A DNA stretch of 64,000 nt, taken from positions 1 through 64,000 of the forward strand of contig LJTT01000005.1 of NCBI GenBank assembly GCA_001303585.1. The letters are read 5' to 3'. Shown one piece after another: positions 26,698-34,664 of this stretch. Within the stretch, counting starts at the first letter, position 1, and each line of letters starts with the position of its first letter. Source of the stretch: Betaproteobacteria bacterium SG8_41 (GTDB lineage: Bacteria > Pseudomonadota > Gammaproteobacteria > Burkholderiales > SG8-41). Below the pieces are notes generated by a model. That model made no database searches and was not told the DNA's origin. It saw only the letters and a program-made list of their open reading frames with translations. The position numbers and the translations under genes were made by a program.

Positions 26698-27216
26698 CTG
26701 TTGCTGACGCCACCAGCGCTTGAGCCAGCCGGCATTGCCGCCGAGCTCGACGATCTCCATCAGTGTCTCGGGCATTGGCGGGTACTCGCGCGAGATGCCG
26801 CGCGTGCGATTGATGAAAAACCCGTTGCGGAAGTCGACTTCGAGCTCATCGCCGCTTTCGCAGATTTCGCCTACGGCCGGACAATCGGTCAGCACGCGCA
26901 GCCCTTCGCCGATTGCAGCACGGTAGGCGAGGAAAGGCATCGATTCGCACACAAGCCCGAGCCCCAGGGCGCGCATCGCGATGTAGCCGTTCATCTTGGG
27001 CCCCATGCCGAAATTGCGGCCGGTGACGATGATGTCGCCGGCGCGGCAGCGATCGTGAAAACCGGGGTCGGTTTCCTCGAAGAGATGGGGGACCAGCTCG
27101 GCGGGATCGAACTGCCGCGCGACGATATAGCGGTTGGGAATCACGCCGCCCCCGTGCGGGACATCGTGTCCCAGCTTGTAGCAGCGGCCCTTTAGAATCC
27201 AGTCGAATTCGCTCAC
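26686..27216 (-). CDS. Aconitase-family small (swivel) subunit, LeuD-like
   Basis: 176 residues. The swivel-domain pattern is KGRCYKLGHDVPHGGGVIPNRYIVARQFD, IIVTGRNFGMGPKMNGYIAMRALGLG and DCPAVGEICESGDELEVDF. It pairs with the large subunit whose stop overlaps its ATG by 4 bases. Isopropylmalate, homoaconitate and related dehydratases share this fold. The GRNFGMG loop replaces the usual GxNFGCGSSREH of LeuD, so a substrate other than isopropylmalate is possible. Its C-terminus overlaps the 13-base repeat. Confidence 0.85.
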   Translation of the reverse strand: MSEFDWILKGRCYKLGHDVPHGGGVIPNRYIVARQFDPAELVPHLFEETDPGFHDRCRAGDIIVTGRNFGMGPKMNGYIAMRALGLGLVCESMPFLAYRAAIGEGLRVLTDCPAVGEICESGDELEVDFRNGFFINRTRGISREYPPMPETLMEIVELGGNAGWLKRWWRQQQKTG

Positions 27217-28514
27217 GCCGCCTCCTGCGCCAGGCGCAGAACCGCCTCCGAGGCGGAGACGCCGCGCGGGTCAGCAATGCGTCCGGCGACAGCCGAGGCC
27301 GCCACGGTCGCAGGGCTGCCCAGAAAAAGCTTCGCGTCCGGCGCCCCGAACCGTCCAGCGTTATTGTTGGCAGCGGTCGAGATCGAAGCTTCGCCCGAAT
27401 GCACAGGGCCGACCACGGCATCATTGCACGGGCCGCAGCCGGCCGGCAGCATGACCGCACCCGCCTCGATGAAGATCCTCATGATGCCGTCGTCAATCAT
27501 GCGTCTGGTTGAGCGCTCAGAACCCGGCGCGATGAAAAGCCGCATCCCAGGGTCGATGCGCCGGCCACCGAGGATACTGGCCGCCGTCACTAGGTCCTCG
27601 TACATCCCGGATCCGCATGACCCGATGAATGCGTGACTCACCGGCGTTCCCGCGACCTTCGATATGTCCACCGCCTTTTGCACGCCGCCGGGCAGCGCGA
27701 TTTGCGGCTCCAGCATGCCGACATTGAGCTCGAGGTCCGCCTCGTAGTTCGCGTCGACGTCGGGATAGATGGCCGTGAAAGGACGCTGCGCGCGCTTCCT
27801 GGCGAGGGTGAGGACCGATTCGGATGGCGGGAAAAAAACGCCGTAGGCCCGCATCTCGGTCGGGCTCGAGCAGAGCGCGGTCCGCGCCGCAAGCTCGAAC
27901 TGCCCGATATCACCCGCAAATTCCAGCACGCGGTAATCGAGATCGAGCGTCAGTGATTCATTGCCGATGAGCGTAGCGAGGTGAAAGCCGACGTCACGGG
28001 CATGCACGCCAGGCCTGAGGGCGCCGCGGACGCGCAGGCGCACTGACTTCGGGACCATCACCCAGTTAGTGCCGGTCGCGAGCACCCGCGAAATTTCGGC
28101 GCCGACCCGGAATCCGAATGCGCCGATGGCGCCGGCGTTGGTGGCGTGCCGGTCGTTGTCGAAGTAGAACATGCCCGGCAGCAGCATTCCCGTTTCCATC
28201 GGGAAGATATGACCATGTCCGCCGCGGCCGACGTCGAAGAAATGCTCGACGCCCCATTGGCGCGCCGCCTTGCGGTTGAAGTCGCCGCGTTCCGCAGCGC
28301 GCGCGCTGCCGTAGATCACGTCATGGTCGGTCACCATGACGACCTTGTCCGGCGCGGCGAGGCGGTCGATTCCCAGGGCGTCGAGCTCGCGCTTGGCCCC
28401 CATGACGACCCCATCGTGGATCATGATGAAATCGGGGACGGGGTAGACGACATCGCCCGGCTTCACGGCGGGCTTGCCGCTCGCCCGGGCCAGCATCTTT
28501 TCAACGGCGGTCAT
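27213..28514 (-). CDS. Aconitase-family large subunit, LeuC-like
   Basis: 433 residues from the ATG at 28514 (MTAVEKMLARASGK). The three [4Fe-4S] cluster Cys are visible: one in AFIGSCGSGMYEDL and two in AGCGPCND. NTAANNNAGRFG-type and GEASISTAANNNAGRF blocks are typical. MVTDHDVIYGSA replaces the usual DH(T/N) pattern near residue 60. With the adjacent small subunit it would form a hydro-lyase acting on a branched or extended hydroxy-dicarboxylate. The pair sits apart from leuB or leuA, so a catabolic dehydratase is as likely as leucine synthesis. Confidence 0.87.
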   Translation of the reverse strand: MTAVEKMLARASGKPAVKPGDVVYPVPDFIMIHDGVVMGAKRELDALGIDRLAAPDKVVMVTDHDVIYGSARAAERGDFNRKAARQWGVEHFFDVGRGGHGHIFPMETGMLLPGMFYFDNDRHATNAGAIGAFGFRVGAEISRVLATGTNWVMVPKSVRLRVRGALRPGVHARDVGFHLATLIGNESLTLDLDYRVLEFAGDIGQFELAARTALCSSPTEMRAYGVFFPPSESVLTLARKRAQRPFTAIYPDVDANYEADLELNVGMLEPQIALPGGVQKAVDISKVAGTPVSHAFIGSCGSGMYEDLVTAASILGGRRIDPGMRLFIAPGSERSTRRMIDDGIMRIFIEAGAVMLPAGCGPCNDAVVGPVHSGEASISTAANNNAGRFGAPDAKLFLGSPATVAASAVAGRIADPRGVSASEAVLRLAQEAA

Positions 28515-28536
28515 TCCCATTTCGGTTGCTCGAATT

Positions 28537-28564
28537 CGCGAATGGTGAATAGTGAATAGAAAAT
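28537..28564. repeat. Heptad repeat, GGTGAAT word (4 units)
   Basis: CGCGAAT, GGTGAAT, AGTGAAT, AGAAAAT, immediately upstream of the LeuC-like gene start. Confidence 0.7.
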
Positions 28565-28739
28565 ACAGCACCTCCTACGCGGCACCATTTCCCATTTTCT
28601 GATGGCCGGCGAGACGGGCGGGTGAAGTGATGCTAAGTTCTTGAATCAGCGCGTGAGACTAGCTATCGCCCGGCGCAGTGTCAAGTTGCATGGACAGAGT
28701 GCGGCCCTGAGCGCAAACTTGTTAAGGGGAGGAAAGGTA

Positions 28740-29249
28740 GTGACGCGTTGGATCTTAATCGCTTCCTGGCTCGTCGCCTCTGCGGTTTCCGCGCAGACGA
28801 CTTCCTATGACAACCTCGTGCAGTCGCGGTTCGTGCATTGCGCCTTCTACAAGTCATACGACATTGATCGCACCACCGGCGACCGCATCATGGTTGAGGG
28901 CCGCTCGGACACGCTGACGCATTTCCAGCGCATCGACGACCGGCATGCGCGCCAGATCACCACCCGCATCGCTGGCTCGCGCAACGTGGCGGTGCTGAGG
29001 ACGTCCCGGTATTTGCATTTCGTGGATGACCTCGGGGGCTTTTATCTCCTGACCACCATCTACGCCTGCCTCGACCGCGATGCGCGCACTGGAACCTGCG
29101 TGACCTACGGCGCGATGCAGTCGAGGCATTTCGATTCGCGCGTGCTGTTCGATCCGGATACGGTGTACGAGAGCATCCGCGACGTCTCCGAGCCCGGTTT
29201 CTGCGACCACAGCTTCATCGGCGTGCACGAAGCGGCCCGCAAACCGTGA
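28740..29249 (+). CDS. Exported protein of unknown function
   Basis: 169 residues from a GTG at 28740 with GGGGAGG upstream. Signal peptide TRWILIASWLVASAVSAQ, with cleavage likely after SAQ. The mature part has four Cys (HCAFYK, YACLDR, TCVTYG, FCDHSF), suggesting disulfides in the envelope. It shows alternating strands and no recognisable domain. A longer reading from 28641 lacks a signal at its N-terminus and is not preferred. Confidence 0.6.
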   Translation: MTRWILIASWLVASAVSAQTTSYDNLVQSRFVHCAFYKSYDIDRTTGDRIMVEGRSDTLTHFQRIDDRHARQITTRIAGSRNVAVLRTSRYLHFVDDLGGFYLLTTIYACLDRDARTGTCVTYGAMQSRHFDSRVLFDPDTVYESIRDVSEPGFCDHSFIGVHEAARKP

Positions 29250-29260
29250 CGAACATTAAC

Positions 29261-29280
29261 GGCAGATACACGCAGATACT
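29261..29280. repeat. Decad repeat (2 units)
   Basis: GGCAGATACA, CGCAGATACT, 12 bases after the preceding stop codon. Confidence 0.65.
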
Positions 29281-29311
29281 GATAATTGAACCGCCGAGAC
29301 GCCAAGTGAAT

Positions 29312-30022
29312 CTAAGTGCGATTCACGATCGCTGGCACTTCAAACCATGTCGACCGTGCGATCGCCACACGCTCTCCAGCCTCCGAAAATAGTGCAGTCC
29401 CGGTGAAATGCCGGCGCCCGTCGCGCCCCATCTCCCAGCCCACGGCCACATAACGTTCCCCGCTGTGGACAGACTTCTCCAATGAGGCAGTGATCTCTCC
29501 CAGCAGCAGCGCGGTGCCCTCTGAAGATTCGAACGAAAAGGCGCCGGGACAGTCCAGCGCAGCCCAGACGAACACCGGGCTCACCACGCCGCGCGTGGCG
29601 AGGGACGCATCCGGAATCCAAGGTGCCGCGACGAGGTTGGTGCCGGGAGATGGCCCGGCAAAAAGCCGTAGGCCGTTGTTTTCTTGTCGCGCTGGTCCGC
29701 AAACGAAGCAGCCGGGGAACGGATGCCATTGAAATCCCCGATAGGAGCGCGACGCGGCTTCAGCTTGCGTGTAATCAGGCGGGCTCGGCGCATCGATGTT
29801 AACCTCGCCCGGCCGCGCGGTGGCAACGACGGCATCGCCAAGGATCAGGTCGACGCCCCCGTCCGCCCGGCGTACTTCCATCGGTGTTTCAAGCGGGGGC
29901 GGCGTGCGCAGGCGCACAACGACCGGGCCTTGGATAAAGGCCGCGAGCCGGCCGCTGACATAGCCGCCATTGCCGGAATCCGGCGGTCCCTGAAAACGCC
30001 GATCAATCCACAGCGTGTTCAT
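29312..30022 (-). CDS. Hotdog-fold thioesterase-like protein
   Basis: 236 residues. NGGYVSGRLAAFIQGPVVVRLRTPPPL resembles the first helix-strand unit of a hotdog domain. FPGCFVCGPARQENNGLRL is a recurrent feature of this uncharacterised acyl-CoA-thioesterase-like group, and ALDCPGAFSF plus ERYVAVGWEMGRDGRRHFTGTALFSE fits the second hotdog unit. No signal peptide. It is probably cytoplasmic and acts on acyl-CoA, but the substrate is unknown. Confidence 0.65.
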   Translation of the reverse strand: MNTLWIDRRFQGPPDSGNGGYVSGRLAAFIQGPVVVRLRTPPPLETPMEVRRADGGVDLILGDAVVATARPGEVNIDAPSPPDYTQAEAASRSYRGFQWHPFPGCFVCGPARQENNGLRLFAGPSPGTNLVAAPWIPDASLATRGVVSPVFVWAALDCPGAFSFESSEGTALLLGEITASLEKSVHSGERYVAVGWEMGRDGRRHFTGTALFSEAGERVAIARSTWFEVPAIVNRT

Positions 30023-30040
30023 CTTGTCGACCCAGAAGTC

Positions 30041-30109
30041 GTGAAACGTGAAACGTAAATCGCCGGTCTTCGTTCGCGAATGGTTATCGGTGAACGGTCA
30101 ATGGTGAAA
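30041..30109. repeat. Heptad repeats, GTGAAAC and GGTGAAC words
   Basis: GTGAAAC, GTGAAAC, GTAAATC at 30041-30061; GGTTATC, GGTGAAC, GGTCAAT, GGTGAAA at 30082-30109. A CATCACC pair follows at 30124. Confidence 0.75.
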
Positions 30110-30147
30110 CGCAGTCCAATGAACATCACCCATCACCCGTAACGGTT

Positions 30148-30633
30148 TCACCGGGCCACAATCTCGCCCAGTTTTTGCTCGAGAAACTGGATCTGGGTAT
30201 GGCGCATGCCGGCGCTCGACCCGATCCACAGGACTGTCACGATCGTCACGAAGAGACCCAGGCCAAGCAGTCCCGGGCCGGTAGTGGTCTCAGACATTCT
30301 TTGCGCGACTCCCGCGATCGTTAGCAGCACGCCGATTGCAAGCAGGCCGGCGAACTGGATCTTGGTACCGGACTGATACCTGACTGTGCCCTCGATGACC
30401 GTTCCATCTCCGGTAGAGCGTATCTCGCCGTCGAATTCCACCACGTCCCCGGCGCGGCCGAGCATTGTGGCCCGCCAGGCTTTGAGCCGGGAGCCCCGAA
30501 GCGAACCGGTCAGGCGCTCCTTGCTCCCGAAGCGGCCGGTTGAAAATTGCGCATTGAGCCGGGAGATTGCGTTTGCGGTAGAGCCGGGACCTGCGACCCG
30601 CAAGGGCTGCTCCCAGAAGATCAGCCTGGCCAC
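30148..30633 (-). CDS. Membrane protein of unknown function
   Basis: 161 residues. A soluble N-terminal half (strand-rich, RLTGSLRGSRLKAWRATMLG) is followed by two membrane segments (about 92-110, FAGLLAIGVLLTIAGVA, and about 118-138, GLLGLGLFVTIVTVLWIGSS). A short C-terminal helix ends FLEQKLGEIVAR. No known family is recognised. The reading frame and hydrophobic pattern support a real gene. Confidence 0.5.
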   Translation of the reverse strand: MARLIFWEQPLRVAGPGSTANAISRLNAQFSTGRFGSKERLTGSLRGSRLKAWRATMLGRAGDVVEFDGEIRSTGDGTVIEGTVRYQSGTKIQFAGLLAIGVLLTIAGVAQRMSETTTGPGLLGLGLFVTIVTVLWIGSSAGMRHTQIQFLEQKLGEIVAR

Positions 30634-30683
30634 AAATCACCAGTCACAACAGCAGGTCGCGCAAATTAAAAAACATCATTAGC

Positions 30684-30762
30684 CGCCGATAGACGCAGTT
30701 AAACGCGGATGTGATTATATAAAATCTTGAACATTGAACATTGAACATTGAACACTGAACAC
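30684..30762. repeat. Decad array followed by heptad array TGAACAT
   Basis: CGCCGATAGA, CGCAGTTAAA, CGCGGATGTG (30684-30713), then TGAACAT x3 and TGAACAC x2 (30728-30762) in perfect 7-base register. Confidence 0.88.
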
Positions 30763-30862
30763 CTACCTCAGCCGCCGATGGACGCTCGCAAAATCTGAAT
30801 GAAATTCTTGGCGGTCCTGGCAGTTCAATAAAGTTCCGATTCACCATTCACGAATCATGGCT

Positions 30863-31111
30863 TTAATGTTTCTGCTCCTCAGTCAACGCCGCGATCACCT
30901 TCTGGCGCTTTTCCTCGACGTCCCGGGCGAAGCCCGGGTGCCGTTGCTCGACGAAACCGGTTGTCAGGCCCAGCTTGAGAAAGGCGACCGCCAGGCACGC
31001 AGCGAGGTCGTCGAGGTCCGGGCTTTCCTTCGCGAGCCGCATCGCTTCGCTGGTCTCGTCGCACAACTGCTCCAGCGCGTCTGCGAGCTCCTGGTCGAAT
31101 AAGGTTTTCAT
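30863..31111 (-). CDS. Small acidic helical protein of unknown function
   Basis: 82 residues, rich in Glu, Ala, Leu and Asp, predicted all-helical (ADALEQLCDETSEAMRLAKE, then EEKRQKVIAALTEEQKH). No signal or membrane segment. Unknown family. The flanks hold heptad repeats, as at real gene borders elsewhere in this window, which mildly supports it. Lies downstream of the 2-hydroxyacid dehydrogenase gene on the same strand. Confidence 0.5.
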   Translation of the reverse strand: MKTLFDQELADALEQLCDETSEAMRLAKESPDLDDLAACLAVAFLKLGLTTGFVEQRHPGFARDVEEKRQKVIAALTEEQKH

Positions 31112-31134
31112 TTCAATATCTCGACTGCGTGCAT

Positions 31135-31183
31135 GATGAATAGTGAATGGTGAATCGACCGACCGTCACGTTTCGTGTTTCGC
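31135..31183. repeat. Heptad repeats, GTGAAT and GTTTCG words
   Basis: GATGAAT, AGTGAAT, GGTGAAT at 31135-31155, then CCGTCAC, GTTTCGT, GTTTCGC at 31163-31183, running into the 3' end of the dehydrogenase gene. Confidence 0.65.
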
Positions 31184-32146
31184 GAATACCTCGGGGTTGA
31201 CGATATTCGCTGGCTTACCAGAGAGAAACGCCAGAACGTTGTCGAAGGCCTCGCCGAAGTAGAGCTCGTAGGTCTCGCGCTCGAGCCACGCGGAGTGCGG
31301 CGTGCAGACTGCGTTATCCAGCCTCAGAAGCGGATGGTCGCCGCCGAGCACGGGCTCGTTTTCGTAGACATCGGTCACGGCGAGGCCCGGCCGCCCGTTT
31401 TTCAGGGCATCGACGAGAGCACCCGGGGCCACGAGCTCGGCCCGCGCCGTGTTGACGAAAAGGGCGGTGGGTTTCATCCGCGCGAGATCTTTTGCCGTCA
31501 CGATGCCGCGCGTGCCGGGAGATAGTCTTAACATCACGCACAGCACATCGCTTTTCGCGAAAAGATCCGCCTTGTTGCCCGCGACCTCGTAGCCCGCTTC
31601 GCGCGCGGCGACAAAGGAGGACTCCCGGCCGTAAACGAGGACTCGCATGCCGAACGCGGACGCTGGCGCGGCGATCAGTTTTCCGATCATGCCCAGGCCA
31701 AAGATGCCCAGCGTCTTGCCGCGCAGCCCCGTGCTGAAGCGCGCTCGCCATTCGCCGCGCTTCATGAGCGCGGCGTCCTCGGGGATATGGCGCAGCGCTG
31801 ATAGGATGAGGGCCCAGGTATGCTCGGCAACGGTATGGGGCGAAGCATGTGTGCCTGCGGCGACAGCGACGCCGCGCTCGGTGCACGCCGCGATATCGAT
31901 ATGGCGTGTGCTGCGCCCGGTCTGGCTGAAGAGCCTCAATCCGGGCAGCGCGGCGATAAGATCCCGTGTAAAGCGCGTGCGCTCCCTGATCGGGACGATG
32001 ATCTCTGCGCCCGAGAGGTTTCGCAGGAGGGTCTCGGTGGGCGGCGCTGCCTCGCGGAAGACGCGCACCTCATGACCCGACAGCCGGGCGAAACAATCGA
32101 GCTGCGAGACTGCACCGTGATAGTCGTCGGGAATGGCGATGATCAC
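31166..32146 (-). CDS. D-isomer-specific 2-hydroxyacid dehydrogenase
   Basis: 326 residues. The NAD-binding motif LGIFGLGMIGKLIA with an acidic residue further on (GRESS) suggests NAD over NADP. Catalytic residues: Arg in FVNTARAELV, Glu in VYENEPVL and His in CTPHSAWLE. Family members include phosphoglycerate, glyoxylate and hydroxypyruvate reductases. The WLERETYELYFGEAFDNVLAF tail fits the group often annotated as hydroxyacid dehydrogenases of catabolic loci. The C-terminal codons (FAKHET) lie in heptad repeat DNA. Confidence 0.88.
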   Translation of the reverse strand: MIIAIPDDYHGAVSQLDCFARLSGHEVRVFREAAPPTETLLRNLSGAEIIVPIRERTRFTRDLIAALPGLRLFSQTGRSTRHIDIAACTERGVAVAAGTHASPHTVAEHTWALILSALRHIPEDAALMKRGEWRARFSTGLRGKTLGIFGLGMIGKLIAAPASAFGMRVLVYGRESSFVAAREAGYEVAGNKADLFAKSDVLCVMLRLSPGTRGIVTAKDLARMKPTALFVNTARAELVAPGALVDALKNGRPGLAVTDVYENEPVLGGDHPLLRLDNAVCTPHSAWLERETYELYFGEAFDNVLAFLSGKPANIVNPEVFAKHET

Positions 32147-32184
32147 CGACGCAGTTTAGCAGAGTCGGCAACCCGAAATCCTGA

Positions 32185-32288
32185 ACCGCCAAGCCGCCAC
32201 GAGAATCGATTAGCGAACCGCCAAGGCGCCAAGCACGCCGCGAAACCTGCATTGAAAACGCAGATACGCGCAGATGAAAGCGGATGTG
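32185..32288. repeat. Two decad word families: ACCGCCAAG and CGCAGATA
   Basis: ACCGCCAAGC-CGCCACGAGA at 32185 and ACCGCCAAGG-CGCCAAGCAC at 32217 form one family. CGCAGATACG, CGCAGATGAA, AGCGGATGTG at 32259-32288 form the other. Confidence 0.75.
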
Positions 32289-32351
32289 CTCATCAAGAAC
32301 CGCGAACCGCGTTGTCAGGTTTAAAAGTTCGCCGGGCGGGTGTCGGTCCCA

Positions 32352-32386
32352 CGTTGAACTTGAAAGTGCAAACCTGAAACCTTAAA
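32352..32386. repeat. Heptad repeat, CTTGAAA word (5 units)
   Basis: CGTTGAA, CTTGAAA, GTGCAAA, CCTGAAA, CCTTAAA in register. Confidence 0.75.
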
Positions 32387-32410
32387 CGGGATTATTTGCC
32401 TTCATCTCTA

Positions 32411-32485
32411 AAAAAAGAAGCGGGGCGCGCAGTTGCCGGAAAGGGGAGGGATTCGGCAACCGACAGGAGGGGGCGCGCCCCGCTT
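32411..32485 (-). ncRNA. Candidate small RNA / intrinsic terminator with anti-Shine-Dalgarno loops
   Basis: A perfect 13-base outer stem pairs 32418-32430 with 32473-32485. An inner 7-base stem pairs 32432-32438 with 32454-32460. Read on the minus strand the structure is followed by CTTTTTT, a normal intrinsic terminator tail. The unpaired segments contain CCCCCUCCU and CCCUCCCC, complementary to ribosome-binding sites. It lies 72 bases past the stop of the glycine-zipper lipoprotein gene, so it may be that gene's terminator, an independent sRNA, or a 3'-UTR-derived RNA. Confidence 0.55.
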
Positions 32486-32495
32486 GGCCTTGACT

Positions 32496-32544
32496 CCAGT
32501 GACCCGTGACCCGTGACCGGTAATCCGTGACCCTTAACCGGTCA
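32496..32544. repeat. Heptad repeat, CCCGTGA word (7 units)
   Basis: CCAGTGA, CCCGTGA, CCCGTGA, CCGGTAA, TCCGTGA, CCCTTAA, CCGGTCA: seven units in exact register. Confidence 0.88.
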
Positions 32545-32556
32545 GGCATTTCAGCG

Positions 32557-33018
32557 TCAGCGGCAGCTTGAGCCGGTCGAGCCCATGTTGCCGCCGATGA
32601 CGGCACCGGTGGCCGCGCCAACACCGGCTGCCGCGACCCGGCCACTACCCTTGCCGACTTGTGCGCCGAGCAGCCCGCCGGCGACACCACCGATGACGTG
32701 GCCCATGTTCAGATCGGGCTGGCACGGATCGGAGAGCTTGCCGCCGGCATAGGCTCCGGCTGCGGCGCCGACCGCGGCGGCAGCGACGCGGCCATTGCCC
32801 TTCCCAACTTGTGCTCCGAGCAACCCGCCGGCAACAGCCCCTGCGGCCTGTCCCAGCCGCGGATCGACGCTCGGCTGGCTCGAGTACGAGCCAGACGGGT
32901 AACTGCTCGCCTGCTGAGGATAACGATGCCCATGGTAGCCGCGGTGCGGGTAGCCGCCGGACGAAGCGCATCCTGCCGCAAGCACCGCTACTGCGGCCGC
33001 TGCCAAGATCTTCTTCAT
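32557..33018 (-). CDS. Glycine-zipper outer-membrane lipoprotein
   Basis: 153 residues. Lipoprotein signal KKILAAAAVAVLAAGC with Cys17 as the lipidated residue. A Tyr/Ser/His-rich linker precedes two near-identical glycine-zipper units (AGAVAGGLLGAQVGKGNGR and GGVAGGLLGAQVGKGSGR), each followed by an Ala/Gly run. Glycine zippers insert in the outer membrane. Related SlyB/YMGG proteins respond to envelope stress. The internal duplication is visible at both protein and DNA level. Confidence 0.85.
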   Translation of the reverse strand: MKKILAAAAVAVLAAGCASSGGYPHRGYHGHRYPQQASSYPSGSYSSQPSVDPRLGQAAGAVAGGLLGAQVGKGNGRVAAAAVGAAAGAYAGGKLSDPCQPDLNMGHVIGGVAGGLLGAQVGKGSGRVAAAGVGAATGAVIGGNMGSTGSSCR

Positions 33019-33187
33019 GACACCCTCCTATCTGCCGGACAACCCGGCCTCGATTGCGATGGAATCAGCATAGACCTGCGGCACGTAAAAAGCGGTTACC
33101 GTCGGCAAGCATTTGTAACGAGGTGTTTCGCGACGCCGCGCGTCCTGTGTCAGAATCCCGCTTTTCGGGAATTTGACAGGAGGATTC

Positions 33188-33961
33188 ATGGATCTGGCGC
33201 TGCGCGGGAAGGTCGTCGCCATCACTGGCGGCAGCGAAGGAATCGGGCGGGCTACCGCGCTGCGTTTTGCCGCGGAGGGCGCAAAGGTCGCGATCTGCGC
33301 TCGGCGACCGGAAGTGCTCAATGCGTTTGCAGAAGAGCTCAAAAAAACCGGCTGTGACGTGCTTGCCGTGGTGGCTGATGCGGCCAAGCCGGGCGATGCC
33401 GAGCGCTTCATTGACGAGACGGTCAAGCGCTTCGGGCGCATCGATGCCGTGATCAACAACGCGGGCGGTACCGGGCAATCTCCGTTTGATACGGTGGACG
33501 ACAAGGCCTGGCAGAGCGACATCGACATCAAGGTGTTCGCGCATATCCGTACGGCACGCGCTGCGATTCCGCACATGAAGAAGCAGGGCGGGGGGCGGAT
33601 CATCAGTCTCAACATGGTTGCCGCCAAGACGCCATTTGAAGGCACCTTCCCCACGACGATTTCGCGCGCCGCGGGGCTGGCGCTCACGAAGGCGCTGTCG
33701 AAAGAGCTGGCGGCCGACAACATCCTCGTCAATGCCGTGGCTGTCGGCAAAATCAAGTCGAAACAGCAGGAGCGCCGTGCAACGCGCACCGGAATTCCGG
33801 TAGAGGAGCATTACGCGAAAACCGGCAAGACCATCCCGCTTGGGCGCGTGGGCGAAGCGGAGGAGGTCGCGAACGTTATTGCTTTTCTTGCTTCCGACGC
33901 CGCGAGCTACGTGACGGGCTGCTGCATCAACGTCGACGGCGGACTCGCCGGCGTTCTTTGA
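33188..33961 (+). CDS. Short-chain dehydrogenase/reductase with non-canonical active site
   Basis: 257 residues from the ATG at 33188 with GGAGG 5 bases upstream. The NAD(P) motif ITGGSEGIGRATALRFA, the NNAGGTG strand and the C-terminal VTGCCINVDGGLAGV are classic SDR features. Where YxxxK is expected, the sequence reads TTISRAAGLALTKALS, so both Tyr and Lys are absent (Thr and Arg instead). It may be a divergent subgroup using other residues, or a non-redox member. Single gene. Confidence 0.85.
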   Translation: MDLALRGKVVAITGGSEGIGRATALRFAAEGAKVAICARRPEVLNAFAEELKKTGCDVLAVVADAAKPGDAERFIDETVKRFGRIDAVINNAGGTGQSPFDTVDDKAWQSDIDIKVFAHIRTARAAIPHMKKQGGGRIISLNMVAAKTPFEGTFPTTISRAAGLALTKALSKELAADNILVNAVAVGKIKSKQQERRATRTGIPVEEHYAKTGKTIPLGRVGEAEEVANVIAFLASDAASYVTGCCINVDGGLAGVL

Positions 33962-33970
33962 TGGCAGACA

Positions 33971-34047
33971 CGTTCAACGTTCCGTGTTCAGTGTTCCGGG
34001 TTCCGAGTTCCGCGTTCCGGGTTCAAAGTTCCATGTTCAAAGTTAAA
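33971..34047. repeat. Heptad repeat, GTTCCG word (11 units)
   Basis: Eleven consecutive 7-base units of the form NGTTCNN (CGTTCAA, CGTTCCG, TGTTCAG, and so on) cover 77 bases without a register slip: the longest heptad array in the window. It begins 10 bases after the SDR stop codon. Confidence 0.92.
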
Positions 34048-34109
34048 AGCGAGGAACTTCGTAAACCGCTTTCGTCCAATCTTGCTTGAACCTTGAACTT
34101 CGGAAGGCG

Positions 34110-34625
34110 TTAGCCTCGGCCGCTGGTGACGGCGCACAAGCGGCTGTCCACTTCCAGCCGGGCGCGATAACGGGAGAAAGGCACCCCGCCCACGTGAGGC
34201 AGGGGGACCCACCAGGTGAGCAGGCTGTCGCGGGATAATACAAGGTCAACCGGCACCCGCTCGATGCGGCAGGTCCCGATGACGAGGCTGACGTAGCGCA
34301 AATCCTCCAGCCACGTCGCGAGCCACTCGGCCTGTGTCCAGAAGCAGGCACGATAGTCCTCGGGCTTCAGGTCCGACCCGCAGTATCCGGCCACCGGGTG
34401 TTCGGTCATGACGATCCCGAACCGGTCGTCGGTTTTGCCCCGGGCGAGCTGCTTCGAGTCTGCGTCGAGAAAGGTGAGCTGCGCATTCGGCGCGCCTCCG
34501 CCGCGTCCGCGCCCGGAGGTGTCCTTGAGGCTCATGGTCAGAGTGGCGTGGGTGCTGCGGTGCCAATGGCCGTAGCCTGCCGAGGTCGCAACGGCGATGA
34601 CGAGCAGGATCAGCAGGACCCGCAT
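34110..34625 (-). CDS. Exported or membrane-anchored protein of unknown function
   Basis: 171 residues from the ATG at 34625 (MRVLLILLVIAVATSAGYG), an uncleaved or cleaved N-terminal signal segment. The mature part is strand-rich (THATLTMSLKDTSGRGRGGG, LTFLDADSKQLARGKTDD) with Cys in AGYCGSDL, RACFWTQ, GTCRIE and RLCAVT. Two disulfides are possible. The sequence ends GRG. No known family is recognised. Confidence 0.55.
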   Translation of the reverse strand: MRVLLILLVIAVATSAGYGHWHRSTHATLTMSLKDTSGRGRGGGAPNAQLTFLDADSKQLARGKTDDRFGIVMTEHPVAGYCGSDLKPEDYRACFWTQAEWLATWLEDLRYVSLVIGTCRIERVPVDLVLSRDSLLTWWVPLPHVGGVPFSRYRARLEVDSRLCAVTSGRG

Positions 34626-34664
34626 TGCGGCCGCCCCCGCAAGCAAGCGGTGTGCGTCACGAAA

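Larger units (their letters stand above)
32147..32556. other. Non-coding region: repeats and a candidate small RNA
   Basis: No gene is seen. It contains decad arrays (32185-32242 and 32259-32288), heptad arrays (32352-32386 and 32496-32544) and a strongly structured element at 32411-32485. Confidence 0.7.

Noticed and set aside
26686-28514. Calling the LeuC/LeuD-like pair true isopropylmalate isomerase
   Set aside because: The small subunit lacks the usual GxNFGCGSSREH loop and no leuA or leuB is nearby, so only the fold-level call is kept.
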